Assembly: GCA_045660125.1 (NCBI GenBank)
Contig: JAZRDG010000018.1
Span: 1 to 29,779 of the forward strand
Length of the DNA: 29,779 bases
Source: SVQP01 sp045660125
GTDB lineage: Bacteria; Bacillota; Clostridia; Oscillospirales; CAG-272
Direction of reading: 5' to 3'
This document shows positions 8,201-15,641 of the stretch, one piece after another (within the stretch, counting starts at the first letter, position 1; every line of letters begins with the position of its first letter). The notes below the pieces were generated by a model. The model saw only the letters and a list, made by a program, of their open reading frames with translations, had not been told where the DNA came from and made no database searches. A program made the translations under genes and the position numbers.

Positions 8201-10651
8201 CTTGACCGCGCCGCCCAGCACGTGCCCTGCGATCAGCTTGCCGGATGCCAGCGTGATTTGCGTGGCGTTGTCCATCGGCTGTCCGTCATATACCTTGCTG
8301 CCGCTCGAGGTTTTGACCGAAATCGAAATAGGCGTGACGGTCAGCTTACCGGGCACTGTGGAAATTTCAAAGTTTTGCGTGACGTTATTGCCGTTTTTAT
8401 CCCAAACCTGCACGTTTTGCAGATTCAAGCTGCCCGTGCCTGCGTTGGTTTGGCTGCCCGAGAGCGTATAGGTGGCACGATAGCCGTCCGCGCCCCACGT
8501 TTCCTTGACCTGGGAGAGCGAAAACTCCTCTGCCGAGAGCGGCGTGCCGTCATATTGCTTGCTGCCGCCCGGGGCGGTCAGCTTGAGCGTAATGCCCTGG
8601 ATCTTGATCGAGTTTCCGACAAGCCTGAATTCATAATTGCTTGTTCTGTCTGCGCCGCTGCCGTCATTCAGCACTACCGAAATCATCTCTGTTGGGAAGG
8701 TATAGCTATACGTACCGATATTGACCGCTCCCGACACGGGTCTGCCCATCATGGAATAGGTCAGATACTGCATCGCCTCGGGCGCGAGCACGATCTTGTG
8801 CCCCTTGCCCTCATATTTGCTGATCGCGGAATTGGACAGATCGGGCGCTTTGGGCACGACTGCCTTGCCGTCATACTCTTTGGTAATGGGATCAAACTTG
8901 ATCTCAAGCGTGCGCTTGGTCACGGTCAGCGCGCCGTCGCCCGCAATGCTGCTTGCATACCAATCGGTTGCGTCCACCGCCTTGCCAAGACCCTCCTTAT
9001 GCATGATGCGGTACTTGACACTATACGCACTGCTGCCCACGTTGGTCTGCGAGCCCGAGGTGCTGACGATCTCAATATAATCGTCCTTGAACAGCGTGCC
9101 GCCGATCACGCTGACCACGCGGTCAACGTCAAAATCAGAGGGATCCAGCGCGGAAGCGTCATACACCTTATCCAAGTTCAAAAGTGCCAGACGCAAATGC
9201 GCGCCCTTTTCTACGGTCAGCGTGCCGTAAGACACGCTCAGATCGTAATTTGCCGTCACGTTTTTGCCGTCTCCCGAGACAATCTCATACGCAACCTCGT
9301 TGGGAATGCTGCCCGGCACGGTCTGCGTTGCAGCCTTTTTGACCTTGACGCTATGTCCGGGGGCAAGGCTGCCGCTCTTGATCTGATAATTCGACCAGCT
9401 TTGTGCCTGTCCGTTATATACAAGTCCACGGCTGTTCTCGCTTTGCAAATGCAGCACGCGCGGCTTGACGGTCAGCGAGCCGAATTCATACGTAATATCG
9501 TAGTTTTTGGTCACGTCTCTGCCGTCTGCCATGATCTTGAGCTGCACGCGGTTGTCCTGCGGGCGGCCGGTGACATCGGTCACACCCGTCTTATCGTTGT
9601 GCACAAGCTCAACGTACTGCCCCGACACGATGCTGCCGCTTGTCACGGTATATCTGTCGGTATACTGGCGCATGCCCGTATATTCCAGCGTGACGTCGGG
9701 GGTCGTGACCGTGATGGGTCGTTTTTCAATGACCACCTTGCACACGTCTACCTTAATGTTATAATACGCGGTGCGGTCCTGCCCTGCTTGATTGCTTACG
9801 GTAACCGTGACGCTGTTATCATGTCTGCCCACGTTGGCAGATACGCTGTGCGGCGTGACGAAAATCTGATCTCCGCTGTACAGCGTTCCCTTGGTGATCT
9901 CGTAATTGGAGGTGCTTGCGCTTTTTCCGTCATACGTTTTGGTGATGTTGACAGGCTTGCCGTTCTTGATCTCGTCCGCCACCACCACCGTGATCTGCTT
10001 TGCCTTGACCTTGATCGTGCCCTGCGAGAAGGTCAGCTTGTATCCCGCGGTCACGTCGTTGCCCTTTTTGTCAACGATGACCACACTGGCAGGGTCGATA
10101 TGGCAGATCGCGCCGCCGCGTCCGTCATAGGTAAAGTAGGTCAGCGCGGCGCTCTTGACGCTATGCCCCTTGGCAAGCACGCCGTCATCGATCTGCCAGT
10201 GCTTATCAAATATCGGGCTATCGCCGTATTCCACGGTTGCACCGAATTTGCTTTCGGGGCGCAGCGCAACGTCACGGCGATACAGCGTGACCGTGCCCGC
10301 CTCGCTATAGATCTTTTTGCCAAACAAGCCCTTGGTAATGACCGCGCGCACGCTGTACGTGCCCGGCTGCGTGGGCTGCTCTGCCTCCCACGCCTCGCTG
10401 CCAAGCGGTGCATACTCGCACCGATACGTGCCAAGCAGCACAAAGCAATCATACTCGGGCTTATCGCCAAAGGCGACCGTTTCGCTTTGCAAAGTATACT
10501 CTCCGAAGTAAATACCGCGCAGCGAGAGATAGCCAAGCAGCAGCACCGCGCCCAAAATCAGCAGCAGCACCGCACACTTGACGCATATCTTGAATATGCG
10601 CGCCAAGGGGAGATATCCCCTGACCTTTTTCTCATATGCTTCGTACATCAT
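5297..10651 (-). CDS. Giant membrane-anchored YDG/MBG-repeat surface protein
   Basis: 1784 residues. A short basic N-terminus and one hydrophobic segment (about 24-46) suggest a signal anchor with a large outside part. From about residue 130 to the end it is built of roughly 18 repeats of about 90 residues. The consensus is K-x-YDG-x-PL at the start, then GH-x-L, GSQT-x-VG-x-x-x-N, V-x-D-x-x-G-x-DVT-x-NY, and GTLTVTP at the end. This matches the YDG/MBG Ig-like beta domains found in surface adhesins. Several copies are altered (LEYTGMR, LTYNGTV, VAYENAP). No LPxTG motif or enzyme domain is visible. The start has GGAG eight bases upstream; it follows the transglutaminase gene by 29 bases and ends the operon. 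Function is unknown; a spacer, adhesin or substrate of the neighbouring transglutaminase is plausible. Confidence 0.85.
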   Translation of the reverse strand: MMYEAYEKKVRGYLPLARIFKICVKCAVLLLILGAVLLLGYLSLRGIYFGEYTLQSETVAFGDKPEYDCFVLLGTYRCEYAPLGSEAWEAEQPTQPGTYSVRAVITKGLFGKKIYSEAGTVTLYRRDVALRPESKFGATVEYGDSPIFDKHWQIDDGVLAKGHSVKSAALTYFTYDGRGGAICHIDPASVVIVDKKGNDVTAGYKLTFSQGTIKVKAKQITVVVADEIKNGKPVNITKTYDGKSASTSNYEITKGTLYSGDQIFVTPHSVSANVGRHDNSVTVTVSNQAGQDRTAYYNIKVDVCKVVIEKRPITVTTPDVTLEYTGMRQYTDRYTVTSGSIVSGQYVELVHNDKTGVTDVTGRPQDNRVQLKIMADGRDVTKNYDITYEFGSLTVKPRVLHLQSENSRGLVYNGQAQSWSNYQIKSGSLAPGHSVKVKKAATQTVPGSIPNEVAYEIVSGDGKNVTANYDLSVSYGTLTVEKGAHLRLALLNLDKVYDASALDPSDFDVDRVVSVIGGTLFKDDYIEIVSTSGSQTNVGSSAYSVKYRIMHKEGLGKAVDATDWYASSIAGDGALTVTKRTLEIKFDPITKEYDGKAVVPKAPDLSNSAISKYEGKGHKIVLAPEAMQYLTYSMMGRPVSGAVNIGTYSYTFPTEMISVVLNDGSGADRTSNYEFRLVGNSIKIQGITLKLTAPGGSKQYDGTPLSAEEFSLSQVKETWGADGYRATYTLSGSQTNAGTGSLNLQNVQVWDKNGNNVTQNFEISTVPGKLTVTPISISVKTSSGSKVYDGQPMDNATQITLASGKLIAGHVLGGAVKSDYITDVGTHDNDRVTPKVYTATGQDVTGNYMITVNPGRYTVTPASLYIEAPLVQGEYSGQPYNGKCDATSSAVGLAAGQKVELDVVSDGIELGRHRMSIKGYRVLDARRRDVTGNYVITCSDGEIEIVPRKITLITGGQTVAYENAPAQSSEIRISGSGLVEGHEIRATFTYPSGIYEIGVVPNSLDTLRIVDRYGNDVSEYYSVTTNYGTLRVKPIEITVSTGSQTKPVYDGQPIVAAYSKVTAGKMLSGHKLHVEYKYPDGIADVGKWKNDLSMVRITDENGKDVTHMYEIRVDAGILEITEPYKLPMQSFDAEKMYDGMPLSSEAYELFGELLPGHAITGVKPVSIDLVGEIENRLALIIVDENGRDVSQNYAFIYEEGMLGTLRVTHRPMTVTVAEHIVLTYNGTVKLPITQDQLSCPALVQGQKVMLPMIVSSPEIGEKYNCVLGDLRVYDARGRDVTHCYYITLEHAWQSVTVEPAELNLYLPAQYSKEYDGKGIDVLQAGYRPMGLAAGHRVEYVATEAPAQPGSYTLKFTEWVVYDEGGNDVTANYIVTTNTCHAMINKLYISLTSQSTQRHYNGQPLTLHELLGYKLPKGYTLDVTFTGSQTEVGISDNTFDVTVYDADGNDITAYCNVSKKYGTLEVWDQIKLTLQSGSETGIYDGTPLVCHELSEYKLPEGYTMEVIFTGERTMPGESENTFEVIIYDREGADVTASFAITKQYGTLRVIKAEDWVVTLVSKSAGKNYDGTPLVCHELAPYELPRGFYLDVTFTGEQTEIGTSANTFIARVYNDAGQELTVAYEYGTLEVTLDITVNAYEMTYTYDGTEKNCEDVWVQGLPEGYRVEVEFGAGLTVTGSKNVEFESVSVFDAQGNDVTEMCNLTLNTAKLTVLPRILTVYVYGQSADSIAPVQGSLVTGHTMFAEYGEDGECYIEITNQSGELVYSNRGDSPVRYTLYEVIIQYG

Positions 10652-10680
10652 AAGTATTTCTCCGGAAAAAATTTAAAGCT

Positions 10681-13600
10681 TTAAGGTGCCAGCACGCGCA
10701 AAGTGCCCGGCACGATGATGATCTGATAATTTGCGGTCACGTTACGCCCCTGTGCGTCCGTGATCACGATATCCGAGACCGTTGCGTCACTGACGCCTAC
10801 GTTGGTCTGGCTGCCCTTGATCTGATAGGACACGATGCTCTGCCCCTGGGCAAGCTCGCCCGCGGTCAGGGTAAAGCTGCTGACGCGCAGCGCCTTGCCG
10901 TCATAGACCTTTTCGGCACTGTCGGTGACGATGGTCAGGCTGATCGCGCTGATGCGCAGGATGCCTGCGCTGACGCGCAGATCGTACTCTGCACTCACGT
11001 CGTTGCCGCTGCCGTCCAGCACGCGGCAGGTGGGGGTGTTGTATATCGCGCCCACGTTTGTAATCGAGGGCATGGTGTAGTCCAAATAGTGTCCGCGCGC
11101 GGCAAGCGCATCGGCGTCATAGCTCAGCTCGGGAGCAGAGAGCGGCGTGCCGTCATAGGTCTTGGTCGCGCCCGAGGATTGCACGCTCAGCTCGTACAGG
11201 TATACCTTGAGCGTGCCGTGGTTTCTCTGCACGTCGAAATTGTGCGTCACGTCTCTGCCCAAAATGTCAAGAATGACCACCTCACCGATCTCGTTTACGC
11301 TCTGTCCGATCTCGGTCTGCGAGCCGCTGACCGTCACCGTGACGGTATACGTCCAGCCAAGCTCGGTATTTTTGAACGCATGCGTTGCACTTGCGTCCTC
11401 CAGCGGCGTGCCGTCATAGACCTTTTTGCCGCTTGCGGCGTTGACGGTCAGCGTAGGCTTTCTGACCTCAATGATGCCGTCCTGCCATACCATATTGTAT
11501 TCTGCGGTCACGTCCACGCCGTTCTCGTCCACGATCTTTGCGCCCGTAATGACCGAGATGCCAATGCCTGCGTCGGTCTGCGAGCCGCTGACCTGTACGT
11601 CGGTGAGCGTGTGCCCCTGTTTGAGCGAGCCTTGCGTGATCATGACGTTCTCGGGAGACGCCATGTAAGGCAGACCCGTATAATAGCCCATGATCTTGAT
11701 GGGAGTCAGCACAAGCGCGTCGTCGGGCGTGCTGCTCATGGCAGGCGTGGGATCCATGCGCACCCAGCCAAAGCCTGTGATAAACACCTCGACCCAAGCG
11801 TGCGCATCCGCGCCCTTGACGTCGGTCCATGCGTTTTCTGCCGCATACGTGCTGTAACCCACCACGTAACGCGCGGGAATGCCCAGCGAGCGGTACAGCA
11901 GCGTGGCTGCAGACGCGAAGTGGCGGCAAACGCCGCTCTTGGACTGGGTCAGGAAAAAGATCACCTCATCCTCGCCTGCAGGGCAAGCGGGATACTCGAG
12001 ATCATACGTTGCGCTCGTGCGGATCAGGGCTGCAACGTCCTCTACAATACTGATCCTGTCTGCGCGCAAGCCGTTCTGCTCTGCAAACGCCAAAAGCGCC
12101 TGCTTGGTGCTCTCGGGCACGGACAGATACTGCTCGTATACAAACGCGGTATACAGCTTGTTCTGCTCATCCTCCACGCCCATGGCTGCATAGCGCAGCG
12201 CGTCGGTATAGTTGTAATACCAATCATAGCCCGTATGCGTATAGGAGCTTGCATAGGGGGAGATCACAACGTCGTTATACAAGCCGTCGGGTCCGTTGGC
12301 TACGTAATTGGGCAGCAGATACTGATTGCCCAGTATCTCAATCTGATACAGCGTGGGCAGCTTGCCGTCAGCCGCCAAGGCTTGACCCACCGTGAACAGC
12401 ATATTGTCCAAGGCAAGCGGATACGCCATAGCGTCACCCCAGCCCCAGTTGCCCGCGCTTTCGCGGAAGGAATAATCGCCATAGCTCTTCCAGCGCAGAT
12501 ACACTCTGCCGCCATACTCCGCCCAGATGCGTGCGGCTACCGCGTCCGCGTTTTGCGCGTCGTTATCAAGGCTGCCGTCATCCGAGATCTCGCCACCCGT
12601 GGAGGGTGCGTTCTCGTACACCTCCAGCGTGCCGTATTCGTAGGACACGTCATAGCGGTAGGTGATATCCTCGCCCGTCAAGGGGTCAATGATAGATACG
12701 GTAAAGGTGTTTTCCGAGAAGCCGATCTCGGTCTGCGAGCCTGTAAAGTGCGGCACGATCTGATACATCGCATCTACCACACCCTCTGCCAGCACGTACT
12801 GCTCGCAGGTCAACGGCTCACCCGTATAGGGCGCGGACTTGGAGCCGGATGCAAAGATCAGCGTTTCCAGCTGGTCGCGGTCAATGCCGTGCACCAGCGT
12901 AATGTCATAATTATCGGTTACAATTTCACTGGGATGTGCGAACTGTGCGTTCGAATTATCCAGAACGATCACGTCGCGCAGCATGAACTCCACGGTATCC
13001 TCGGCGTTCTTGACTGCCTCGACCTGTGCCGAAATCCCATGCCCTTCCACCAAAGAGCCCTTGGTAATATACCACTTACCCTGGGGCAGCTCGCTGCCCG
13101 AAAAATGCTTGATGCAGGGGCTTGCAGAGATCTCAATGGGACGCGGCTCAACCTTGAGCGATCCCACGCGGATGCTGATCTCATAATAATCGGTCACGTC
13201 ACCGCCAATGCTGCCGTCGCCGTACAAATTCTGCACGCGCACCGAGATATTGTTGGTCACGCTGCCCACGTCGGTAATGCTGACGGGGAAAGAGACGTCC
13301 AGGAAATGATTTGACAGCACCTCGCCGTCCAACGTATAGGATTCATAGCGCAGCGGCTCGCCGTCATACACCTTGGATGCACCGTACGAGGTCACCGTAA
13401 TAGGACGCCTGGTCACGGTCAGCTTGCCGTAGCGATACGCGATCTCAAAATTCTTCTGAACCGGGCGACCGCTCGGGTCATGGATCATGATCGCAAAGTC
13501 ATTGGACGAGCTGCCCGGTGCGATCTGCATGCCCTTAAAGGTTGCAGACGCGGTATAGCCATCGGGCAGGCTGCCGAGAATGAAATCCCACATTTCGTAG

Positions 13601-14022
13601 GTCAGCGGCTCGCCGTCGTATATCTTTTGGGTATCGCCCGATTTGACGATCAGCTGGCGCGGCGTGACGGTCAGCTTGCCCGGGCGTGTTTCGATCTCAT
13701 AATGGCTGGTCACGTCCGCGCCAAGGGCATCTCTGACCTTGACGACAATGCCGTTTTCGACATAACCAACGTCAGTTTGCTCTCCGCTGTATACGACCTC
13801 TAATTTGTGTCCCTTTTTGAGCGCGCCCTTTTTGAGCGTGTATTCCTCACAGGTCAGCGGCTTGCCGTCAAATTCCTTTTGCGCGCTGCCTGCCACCACG
13901 ACCAGCGAGGAGGGTCTTGTATCGATCACGCCCGTGACGATCAGACCCATATAGATTGCCAGCATGATCACAATGCCGATGATAATGCTACCGATCAGCA
14001 CGGTTGAAGATTTTCTGTTCAT
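10681..14022 (-). CDS. Membrane-anchored transglutaminase-like protein with YDG repeats
   Basis: 1113 residues. An N-terminal membrane segment (about 7-32) is followed by five YDG repeats, a transglutaminase-like region (about 475-785), and four more YDG repeats. The catalytic triad is complete: Cys699 in SGVCRHFASAA, His741 in DAHAWVEVF and Asp757 in RMDPTPA, with normal spacing. The domain would lie outside the cell. Family members crosslink proteins, cleave peptides or act on cell-wall peptides; the reaction here is not known. I prefer the ATG at 14022, since GAAAGGA lies eight bases upstream; an ATG nine bases earlier abuts that site. The gene lies between an McrB-like ATPase and the giant YDG protein, echoing MoxR-transglutaminase clusters. 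Confidence 0.9.
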   Translation of the reverse strand: MNRKSSTVLIGSIIIGIVIMLAIYMGLIVTGVIDTRPSSLVVVAGSAQKEFDGKPLTCEEYTLKKGALKKGHKLEVVYSGEQTDVGYVENGIVVKVRDALGADVTSHYEIETRPGKLTVTPRQLIVKSGDTQKIYDGEPLTYEMWDFILGSLPDGYTASATFKGMQIAPGSSSNDFAIMIHDPSGRPVQKNFEIAYRYGKLTVTRRPITVTSYGASKVYDGEPLRYESYTLDGEVLSNHFLDVSFPVSITDVGSVTNNISVRVQNLYGDGSIGGDVTDYYEISIRVGSLKVEPRPIEISASPCIKHFSGSELPQGKWYITKGSLVEGHGISAQVEAVKNAEDTVEFMLRDVIVLDNSNAQFAHPSEIVTDNYDITLVHGIDRDQLETLIFASGSKSAPYTGEPLTCEQYVLAEGVVDAMYQIVPHFTGSQTEIGFSENTFTVSIIDPLTGEDITYRYDVSYEYGTLEVYENAPSTGGEISDDGSLDNDAQNADAVAARIWAEYGGRVYLRWKSYGDYSFRESAGNWGWGDAMAYPLALDNMLFTVGQALAADGKLPTLYQIEILGNQYLLPNYVANGPDGLYNDVVISPYASSYTHTGYDWYYNYTDALRYAAMGVEDEQNKLYTAFVYEQYLSVPESTKQALLAFAEQNGLRADRISIVEDVAALIRTSATYDLEYPACPAGEDEVIFFLTQSKSGVCRHFASAATLLYRSLGIPARYVVGYSTYAAENAWTDVKGADAHAWVEVFITGFGWVRMDPTPAMSSTPDDALVLTPIKIMGYYTGLPYMASPENVMITQGSLKQGHTLTDVQVSGSQTDAGIGISVITGAKIVDENGVDVTAEYNMVWQDGIIEVRKPTLTVNAASGKKVYDGTPLEDASATHAFKNTELGWTYTVTVTVSGSQTEIGQSVNEIGEVVILDILGRDVTHNFDVQRNHGTLKVYLYELSVQSSGATKTYDGTPLSAPELSYDADALAARGHYLDYTMPSITNVGAIYNTPTCRVLDGSGNDVSAEYDLRVSAGILRISAISLTIVTDSAEKVYDGKALRVSSFTLTAGELAQGQSIVSYQIKGSQTNVGVSDATVSDIVITDAQGRNVTANYQIIIVPGTLRVLAP

Positions 14023-14045
14023 CTCGGACATCCTTTCCTTAATAT

Positions 14046-14148
14046 TTGCGCGTCAGCGCAACATCATTGGCACCACAGGTGCAACATCATTGGCGGCTCT
14101 GCCGCCACATCATTTGCGCGTTAGCGCAACATCATTTGCCAAAGGCAA
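14046..14148. repeat. Array of five hairpins joined by a constant CATCATT spacer
   Basis: Five short hairpins lie at 14046-14061 (TTGCGC stem), 14068-14084 (GCACC stem), 14091-14107 (TGGCGGC stem), 14114-14129 (TTGCGC stem) and 14136-14148 (TTGCC stem). CATCATT separates each pair, giving a period of 22-23 bases. Stem sequences differ while pairing is kept, and the spacer is invariant. The array fills the gap between the stop of the second ATPase gene and the ribosome binding site of the transglutaminase gene, so it is transcribed within the operon; on the mRNA the spacer reads AATGATG. Confidence 0.85.
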
Positions 14149-14149
14149 C

Positions 14150-15601
14150 TTACGCCGCGCGTTCAAACCTGCGCAAATACTCCTTGCACAGCTTCATGCG
14201 GTCGTAACCGAACAGCTCGTCAAGGTAATTGCAAAGCCCCTGCACGCTGTTGCGCACGTAAATGGGGTTCTGTGCCTCTAACTTTCTGAACACCTTTTTG
14301 GACAGGATATCGTCCAGCGCGTCCAGCTCGTCGCCGCCGCAGGCAAGGTACACGGGAATGTACTGCTTGATCTGCTTCATGATTCTGTTACCGAACGTGA
14401 TCTTGAATTTATCGATCATGTACGCGTCAAGCTTTTTGAGCCTTCTTGCGTTTCTTGCGGTCATGCCGTATTCCTTTTGCGCACGTGCCACCATGGCGTC
14501 AAACTGATCTGCCGAGATGCGCACCTGCTTGGCGGGAGCGGCTTCAAAGAATTGCGTTTTGCGATCAAGGTTAATGACCATGGCGCGGTCGTACACCTTG
14601 TCCGAAATGGCAAAGGTGGAGTCGTCGTTATTTGCCGTGCCCACAAACCACATGTTAGGAGGCAGCTTGAGTCTGCCGCCCTTGAGCAGCGCGGGGTCGC
14701 CCTTTTGCACGTCCGAGACCACGTCAATGTATCTCTTTTCGGGGTCGGGCAGCTCCAAAAGTGACAAAAACTCTGCAAAATAGTACTCTACGCGTGCGAT
14801 ATTCATTTCATCCAGCACGGTCACGTACATATCTCTGCTGTAATTCGCCTCGTACATTTTCTGGAGCAACAGAGTTTCATTAAACTTACCCGTAAACTCG
14901 TTATAGTACCCGATCATATCGGTACGCTCTTTCCACATGGGCTGAATGGGCACGATAACCGAAGGGTTACCGATAAACTCGCCGAACGCATATGCCAGCG
15001 AGGTCTTACCCGTACCCGACATACCCTGCATGACCAGGATATGGCTGACACCGAGGTTAGAAATAAAGCGGCGGATATCCGAGATATCGTAGTAAAGTCC
15101 CAAGTTACCCGCTGCGTACGCGCGGAAGCTTTCGCAAAAGCTTGCCAGCGTCACCTTGGGGACATGATTGGGCGCTGCATACTTTTTCATAATGCTGTCG
15201 GTGCGCGCCAGCATGAAAAATCTGCCCTCGCCATCCGCTCTTTCGGGGGTCTCGGGGGTGGTTTTGCCTGTTCCCTTGCTCTGCCCTGCAGAAGCTTCGG
15301 GTTTACCAGGGTCTTCCTTGCCGTCCAGTCGCGCACTCAGCTTGGCTTCGGGCTGCGCCTGGATCTTGTGCGGCTTTTTGGACTTTTTGCTTACCGATAC
15401 GATCAGCGCGATCAACAAAACGGGCAAAAGCAACGCCAAAAGTCCCAGCACCAGCACCGACTCCGAGGGGATAAGCGCATTATCCATTGGCAAGCCGCTG
15501 CCCACGGGTGCCATAAATATGGCAAACGCGGCAGCCAGTCCGAACAGATAGATCAGCACCAGCAGCACGATATATTTGATTTTCGGATGTTTCTTTCGCA
15601 T
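14150..15601 (-). CDS. Membrane-anchored McrB-like AAA+ ATPase, copy 2
   Basis: 483 residues. Two hydrophobic segments (about 9-31 and 46-70) are followed by a charged linker and a cytosolic AAA module of the dynein-related/McrB type. Walker A is GMSGTGKTS (193-201), Walker B VTVLDEMN (260-267), the sensor-1 region GTANNDDS (321-328, comparable to the McrB MNxxD signature), and a candidate arginine finger is Arg339. From residue 109 on it differs from the product of 17307-18608 at only two positions (Gly126/Ser and Val147/Asp). McrB motors form hexamers that use GTP or ATP and are activated by a DUF2357-type partner, which is encoded immediately upstream. MoxR-like is an alternative label, but VLDEMN-IARVEYYF points to the McrB group. 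The start has GAAAGGA 11 bases upstream. Confidence 0.9.
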   Translation of the reverse strand: MRKKHPKIKYIVLLVLIYLFGLAAAFAIFMAPVGSGLPMDNALIPSESVLVLGLLALLLPVLLIALIVSVSKKSKKPHKIQAQPEAKLSARLDGKEDPGKPEASAGQSKGTGKTTPETPERADGEGRFFMLARTDSIMKKYAAPNHVPKVTLASFCESFRAYAAGNLGLYYDISDIRRFISNLGVSHILVMQGMSGTGKTSLAYAFGEFIGNPSVIVPIQPMWKERTDMIGYYNEFTGKFNETLLLQKMYEANYSRDMYVTVLDEMNIARVEYYFAEFLSLLELPDPEKRYIDVVSDVQKGDPALLKGGRLKLPPNMWFVGTANNDDSTFAISDKVYDRAMVINLDRKTQFFEAAPAKQVRISADQFDAMVARAQKEYGMTARNARRLKKLDAYMIDKFKITFGNRIMKQIKQYIPVYLACGGDELDALDDILSKKVFRKLEAQNPIYVRNSVQGLCNYLDELFGYDRMKLCKEYLRRFERAA

Positions 15602-15641
15602 AACTCAGCTTATCCTTTCAAGGGGGGCATTTACTTGACCG

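Noticed and set aside
4928..10684. A 1918-codon open frame on the + strand, opposite the giant YDG gene
   Set aside because: It begins inside the ygiQ-type gene, runs antisense to a clear repeat protein, has no ribosome binding site and shows no family motif. It is a product of the codon bias of the - strand gene.
11089..13314. A 741-codon + strand frame opposite the transglutaminase gene
   Set aside because: No start signal or recognisable domain; the - strand has a complete catalytic triad and repeats.
14046..14148. The hairpin array as a CRISPR
   Set aside because: The constant part is only 7-8 bases, the variable parts are short palindromes, the period is 22-23 bases, and no cas gene is present.
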